Assembly: GCF_004331485.1 (NCBI RefSeq)
Contig: NZ_SJKD01000003.1
Coordinates: 434,001-498,000 of the forward strand
Source of the DNA: Kribbella capetownensis
GTDB taxonomy: Bacteria; Actinomycetota; Actinomycetes; Propionibacteriales; Kribbellaceae
Reading direction: 5' to 3'
Length of the DNA stretch: 64,000 bases
Of the stretch, positions 61,407-64,000 are shown one piece after another; the first letter of the stretch is position 1; each line of letters opens with the position of its first letter. Under the pieces are notes generated by a model. The model was not told the origin of the DNA and did no database searches. It saw only the letters and a program-made list of their open reading frames with translations. The translations under genes and the position numbers were made by a program.

Positions 61407-62317
61407 GCAATCAGTCCTGCCGTCTTGAGGTCGGTGGTGAGCCAGTCCACTTGCTCCGCGGTCGCCTCAATCAACGGCGACCGGAGTGTCGCGTGCTCGA
61501 TGACGCCGGCCAGCTTGAGCGCGGCCTTCACCATGATGGCGCCCTGGGTCCTGGTCATGATCGCCTCGACGGCGGGCACCACCCGTCGGTCGATCTCTCG
61601 TGCGGTGGCGAGGTCGCCGGCCACCACGGCGTCGATCAGTTGGCGGTACGGCTCACTCGCGACATGCGCGACGACGCTGGCGATACCCACCGCGCCGATC
61701 GCGAGCCAGGCGAGATTCAGCTCGTCCGCACCGCAGTAGTAGAACAGATCGGTGTTCGCCAGCACCTTGGTGGCCCCGGCGACGTCGCCCTTGGCGTCCT
61801 TCACCGCGACGATCCGCGGGTGCTCGGCGAGCGCGATCAGCGTCTCGGTCTTGACCTCGACGCCGGCCCGGCCGGGGATGTCGTAGACCATGTTCGGCAG
61901 GCCGGTGGCGTCGGCGACCGCGGTGAAGTGCGCGCGCAGCCCGTCCTGCGGAGGCTTGTTGTAGTACGGCGTGACGACCAGGAGGCCGTCTGCCCCCGCG
62001 GCCTCGGCCTGCTTCGCGCACTCGATCGTGTGCCTGGTGTCGTTGGTGCCGACTCCGGCGACCACCTTGGCCCGGTCACCGACCGCCTCGAGCACCGCCT
62101 TCACCAGCTGGACCTTCTCCGCGTCGGAGGTGGTCGGCGCCTCGCCAGTGGTCCCGTTGATCACCAGCGCGTCGTTGCCGCGGTCGACCAGGTAGCTGGC
62201 CACCTTCTGCGCGGCCTCGAGATCGAGCGAGCCATCGGGCCGGAACGGAGTGACCATGGCCGTCGTCAGGCGGCCGAAGGGCAGCGCCGACGAGGCAGAA
62301 GAATCTGGCGAGGACAT
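61403..62317 (-). CDS. dapA: 4-hydroxy-tetrahydrodipicolinate synthase
   Basis: 304 residues. Lysine K173 (Schiff base) in AVKDAKGD, Y145 in VYDIPGR, GTTGE 55-59. First committed step to lysine and diaminopimelate. dapA-rnj is the same order as in mycobacteria. A large hairpin lies upstream. Confidence 0.97.
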
Positions 62318-62353
62318 GGGGCTCAGATTACCGCTCCGAAGCCGCAGAGAAAT

Positions 62354-62407
62354 GAGTAGGCCTGATAGCTGTCCGCTCGGGGGTCCGGGCAGCTACCAGG
62401 CTCACTC
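62354..62407 (-). promoter_or_regulatory. Large hairpin in dapA leader
   Basis: Arms of 21 bases (62354-62374 and 62387-62407) pair at 17 positions, loop 12 bases; on the dapA strand two of the four mismatches become G-U pairs, so the hairpin is more stable as the dapA message. It ends 37 bases before the ATG. Confidence 0.6.
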
Positions 62408-62448
62408 GTCCTATCGGGCCGGCGCCGGCAGTCGTTACAGCTTCGACC

Positions 62449-62466
62449 AAAAAAGTCCGGAAAAAA
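62449..62466. promoter_or_regulatory. Two phased A6-tracts
   Basis: AAAAAA at 62449 and 62461, 12 bases apart, in a genome of high GC. Such phasing bends DNA; it lies between dapA and the divergent gene at 62546. Confidence 0.45.
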
Positions 62467-62533
62467 TTCTGCGAATACTCTCGGTGGTCACACCCTCGCT
62501 CCGTGTTCATCGATTCATGGCTCCCCGACCCGA

Positions 62534-62539
62534 TAGCCT
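62534..62539 (+). promoter_or_regulatory. -10 element for leaderless gene at 62546
   Basis: TAGCCT ends six bases before GTG 62546. Confidence 0.5.
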
Positions 62540-62545
62540 CACGCC

Positions 62546-63040
62546 GTGCCGACCGTGTCCCCCGCCCAGCGATCCCTGACTCTCGTGACCGGCGCGATGC
62601 TCGCCGCGATCCCGGTCATCACCCTCGTCGTGTGGGTGACCCTGGCCGCCGACGGTGTCGGCGAGTTCCCGCCCACCTGGGCGCCACTGGTGGTGCTGGT
62701 CGCCGCGGCGCTCGCCTATGCCTTCTGCGAGTTGGCCGGCTTCCGCGCGCCGGCCCTGGAGTACTCCGCCCGGCCGGCGGCCGAGATCGAGGCCGAGTCG
62801 TGGCGGCGGTTCACCCAGTCCACCTTCACCCGCTTCGCGGTCTGTGAGGGCGTGTTCATGCTCTCGATCGCGCTCGCGTTCGTGGTCGACAGTTTCTGGG
62901 TGGTGCTGGTCGGCGCGGTGCTCGCGCTGCCGCTGGTGGCGTGGGAGGTCTGGCCCGGTCCGCGCGACCAGCAGCGGTTCGCTGCGTCGCTCGAGGCCCG
63001 CGGGACCCCGTCGTACCTCACTGGACGGCTGCAGGACTGA
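62546..63040 (+). CDS. Small membrane protein of unknown function
   Basis: 164 residues from GTG 62546. Four membrane segments: ~11-33, 47-63, 100-112 and 114-130. No recognised domain. Its stop touches the stop of the next gene (TGA|CTA). Leaderless start. Confidence 0.65.
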   Translation: MPTVSPAQRSLTLVTGAMLAAIPVITLVVWVTLAADGVGEFPPTWAPLVVLVAAALAYAFCELAGFRAPALEYSARPAAEIEAESWRRFTQSTFTRFAVCEGVFMLSIALAFVVDSFWVVLVGAVLALPLVAWEVWPGPRDQQRFAASLEARGTPSYLTGRLQD

Positions 63041-63835
63041 CTACCTGCCGGCCAGCCAGATCGAGGTGGCGTCGAAGAGTTGCTCCACTGCTTGCAACGC
63101 GCCAGGGAGTAGCAGTACGCCGCCCGCCAGAAGCAACGGCGCAATGAGGATGCGCTCGACCCAGCCGCCGGTGCGGAAGCGCAGTGGACGCGGGAGCCGG
63201 ATCTCGTACCAGGTCTCGCCGCGGATCGGCAGCGGCCACAACCACGGGCAACCGGAGCGGGTCAGGCTGTCACCAAGGCAATGCGTGAACATGCCGAGCG
63301 CCACCGCGACACCGATCCATCCGCCGATCCCGGTCAGACCGGCTTGTACGGCGTCCGCGGTCGACGTACCAGGGAGCGCCGTACCGATGACTGACCAGCC
63401 GACAGCGGCGAGGACCGCGAGGATCAGCCAGTCGCCGAGCACGTGGGCAGCCAGGAGGAGTCCGGTCGCGGCGATGGCGAGCACAGCCCACTTGCCTCGG
63501 TCGCCAAGGCTCGCCGCGAGTACGCCGAGCAGGATCGCGGCGGCCAGGGTGTGCGTGGCGTGGCGGTGCTTCCCAGTGCTGTCCTCATCCCGTGGTCCTT
63601 TGGTGAGGTCGTAGAGCAGACCCGAGAACGTGCGGATCATCGCGGACACCAGTCCGGTCACCGGACCGAGCAGCCGGGACGCACTCGCACCCGGGTGATC
63701 GAGGTCGGGGACGAGCGCGTAGCCGGCCGTAGCCGCCGCGAACGGGACCACCTCCGCCACCGACGTCAGCCCCACCAGCGGTGCGACCGCCAGTCCCAGG
63801 CACCACCCCGACAGGGCATGCGACCGACCCATCAC
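63041..63835 (-). CDS. YdjM-type membrane-bound metal-dependent hydrolase
   Basis: 264 residues from GTG 63835 or ATG 63832. MMGRSHALSG start, ALVPDLDHPGASASRLLG, HRHATHT and FTHCLGDSLTRSG supply the metal ligands; about six membrane helices. Family YdjM/LexA-regulated in E. coli. An 11-base repeat array begins at the start codon. Confidence 0.82.
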   Translation of the reverse strand: MMGRSHALSGWCLGLAVAPLVGLTSVAEVVPFAAATAGYALVPDLDHPGASASRLLGPVTGLVSAMIRTFSGLLYDLTKGPRDEDSTGKHRHATHTLAAAILLGVLAASLGDRGKWAVLAIAATGLLLAAHVLGDWLILAVLAAVGWSVIGTALPGTSTADAVQAGLTGIGGWIGVAVALGMFTHCLGDSLTRSGCPWLWPLPIRGETWYEIRLPRPLRFRTGGWVERILIAPLLLAGGVLLLPGALQAVEQLFDATSIWLAGR

Positions 63836-63869
63836 CTGCGCCTCACCACTCCCTCACCCTTGCCTCACC
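63832..63869. repeat. Four TCACC repeats at exact 11-base spacing
   Basis: TCACC at 63832, 63843, 63854 and 63865. The spacing and core are those of a PHO box; on the minus strand they read GGTGA. It lies between the YdjM-like gene and argG. Confidence 0.7.
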
Positions 63870-63934
63870 ATGGCAACGGCCCATCCTTTCAATCCGGATC
63901 CCACGCCCCGGGGAGGCTCGCCCGAGGTCCCGTT

Positions 63935-63963
63935 TTGCATAATCATGCAGACAGGTGCATACT
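63935..63963 (+). promoter_or_regulatory. argG promoter with overlapping ARG boxes
   Basis: TTGCAT (63935-63940), 17-base spacer, CATACT (63958-63963), and GTG at 63970, six bases on. TGCATAATCATGCA (63936-63949) and a second TGCATA (63956) recall ArgR sites. Confidence 0.6.
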
Positions 63964-63969
63964 TTTCCT

Positions 63970-64000
63970 GTGTCCAAGGTGCTTACGTCATTGCCGGTTG
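63970..64000 (+). CDS. argG: Argininosuccinate synthase, only the first 10 codons present
   Basis: GTG 63970 opens VSKVLTSLPV, which matches the start of the long-type actinobacterial argininosuccinate synthase (MSKVLTSLP). It is cut by the right edge. Start supported by a leaderless promoter directly upstream. Confidence 0.7.
   Translation, partial: MSKVLTSLPV

Overview
The window is very GC-rich (three A/T-rich patches stand out) and uses ATG/GTG starts, many genes being abutted by ATGA or GTGA overlaps. The gene content (MSH/mycothiol-era families such as DUF664, DUF3046, ClgR, LppM, FtsK-RodZ-RimO-PgsA-CinA order, RNase J next to dapA, SAM-IV riboswitch, LexA boxes of the TCGAAC-N4-GTTCGA type) points to an actinomycete. 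The presence of RNase Y beside recX and the style of the proteins suggest Propionibacteriales, most likely Kribbella or a close relative; that last step is inference.

Layout. 1-10.1 kb is an accessory stretch on the minus strand: an M14 carboxypeptidase cut by the left edge, a DUF4081/GNAT protein, an RHH-VOC-GNAT-MFS operon with a divergent second VOC gene, a merR-thioredoxin pair, a TPP enzyme plus cyclase pair, a NUDIX gene, and a vapBC-nucleosidase operon. 10.1-13.8 kb holds the isoprenoid/regulated-proteolysis cluster ispG-rseP-dxr. 13.9-19.3 kb contains small genes (FHA, amidotransferase, DUF1707, NUDIX, glutaryl-CoA dehydrogenase, GNAT, NTF2-like). 19.3-31.5 kb is the RNase Y/recX/recA region with a phospholipase C-like gene, GrpB, an MmpL transporter and DUF3046. 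31.5-38.7 kb has an LppM-like lipoprotein, then the repair pair lhr-nei and a DUF4262 gene behind a perfect SOS box. 38.7-46.3 kb is the conserved clgR-cinA-pgsA-rimO-rodZ-PH-ftsK block. 46.4-59.7 kb is a second accessory stretch (DUF4184, DUF6351, DinB, zincin, a SAM-IV-controlled cysteine-desulfurase-like gene, prolyl oligopeptidase, TetR/hydrolase, PhoD, desaturase, LacI). 59.7-62.3 kb is rnj-dapA, followed by two membrane proteins and the first codons of argG.

How it works together. The core is a DNA-repair/cell-division neighbourhood: recA, recX, lhr and nei carry DNA-damage style promoters (two LexA boxes, and PafBC-like elements before recA and lhr). A phosphate theme (PhoD with a readable PHO box, a phospholipase C-like protein) and a sulfur theme (SAM-IV riboswitch, desulfurase-like protein, nucleosidase) occur in the accessory parts. 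At least eleven genes have a TAnnnT-type hexamer ending 6-7 bases before the start codon and no Shine-Dalgarno sequence, so leaderless mRNAs look common. No tRNA, rRNA, CRISPR array, insertion sequence or phage gene was seen.
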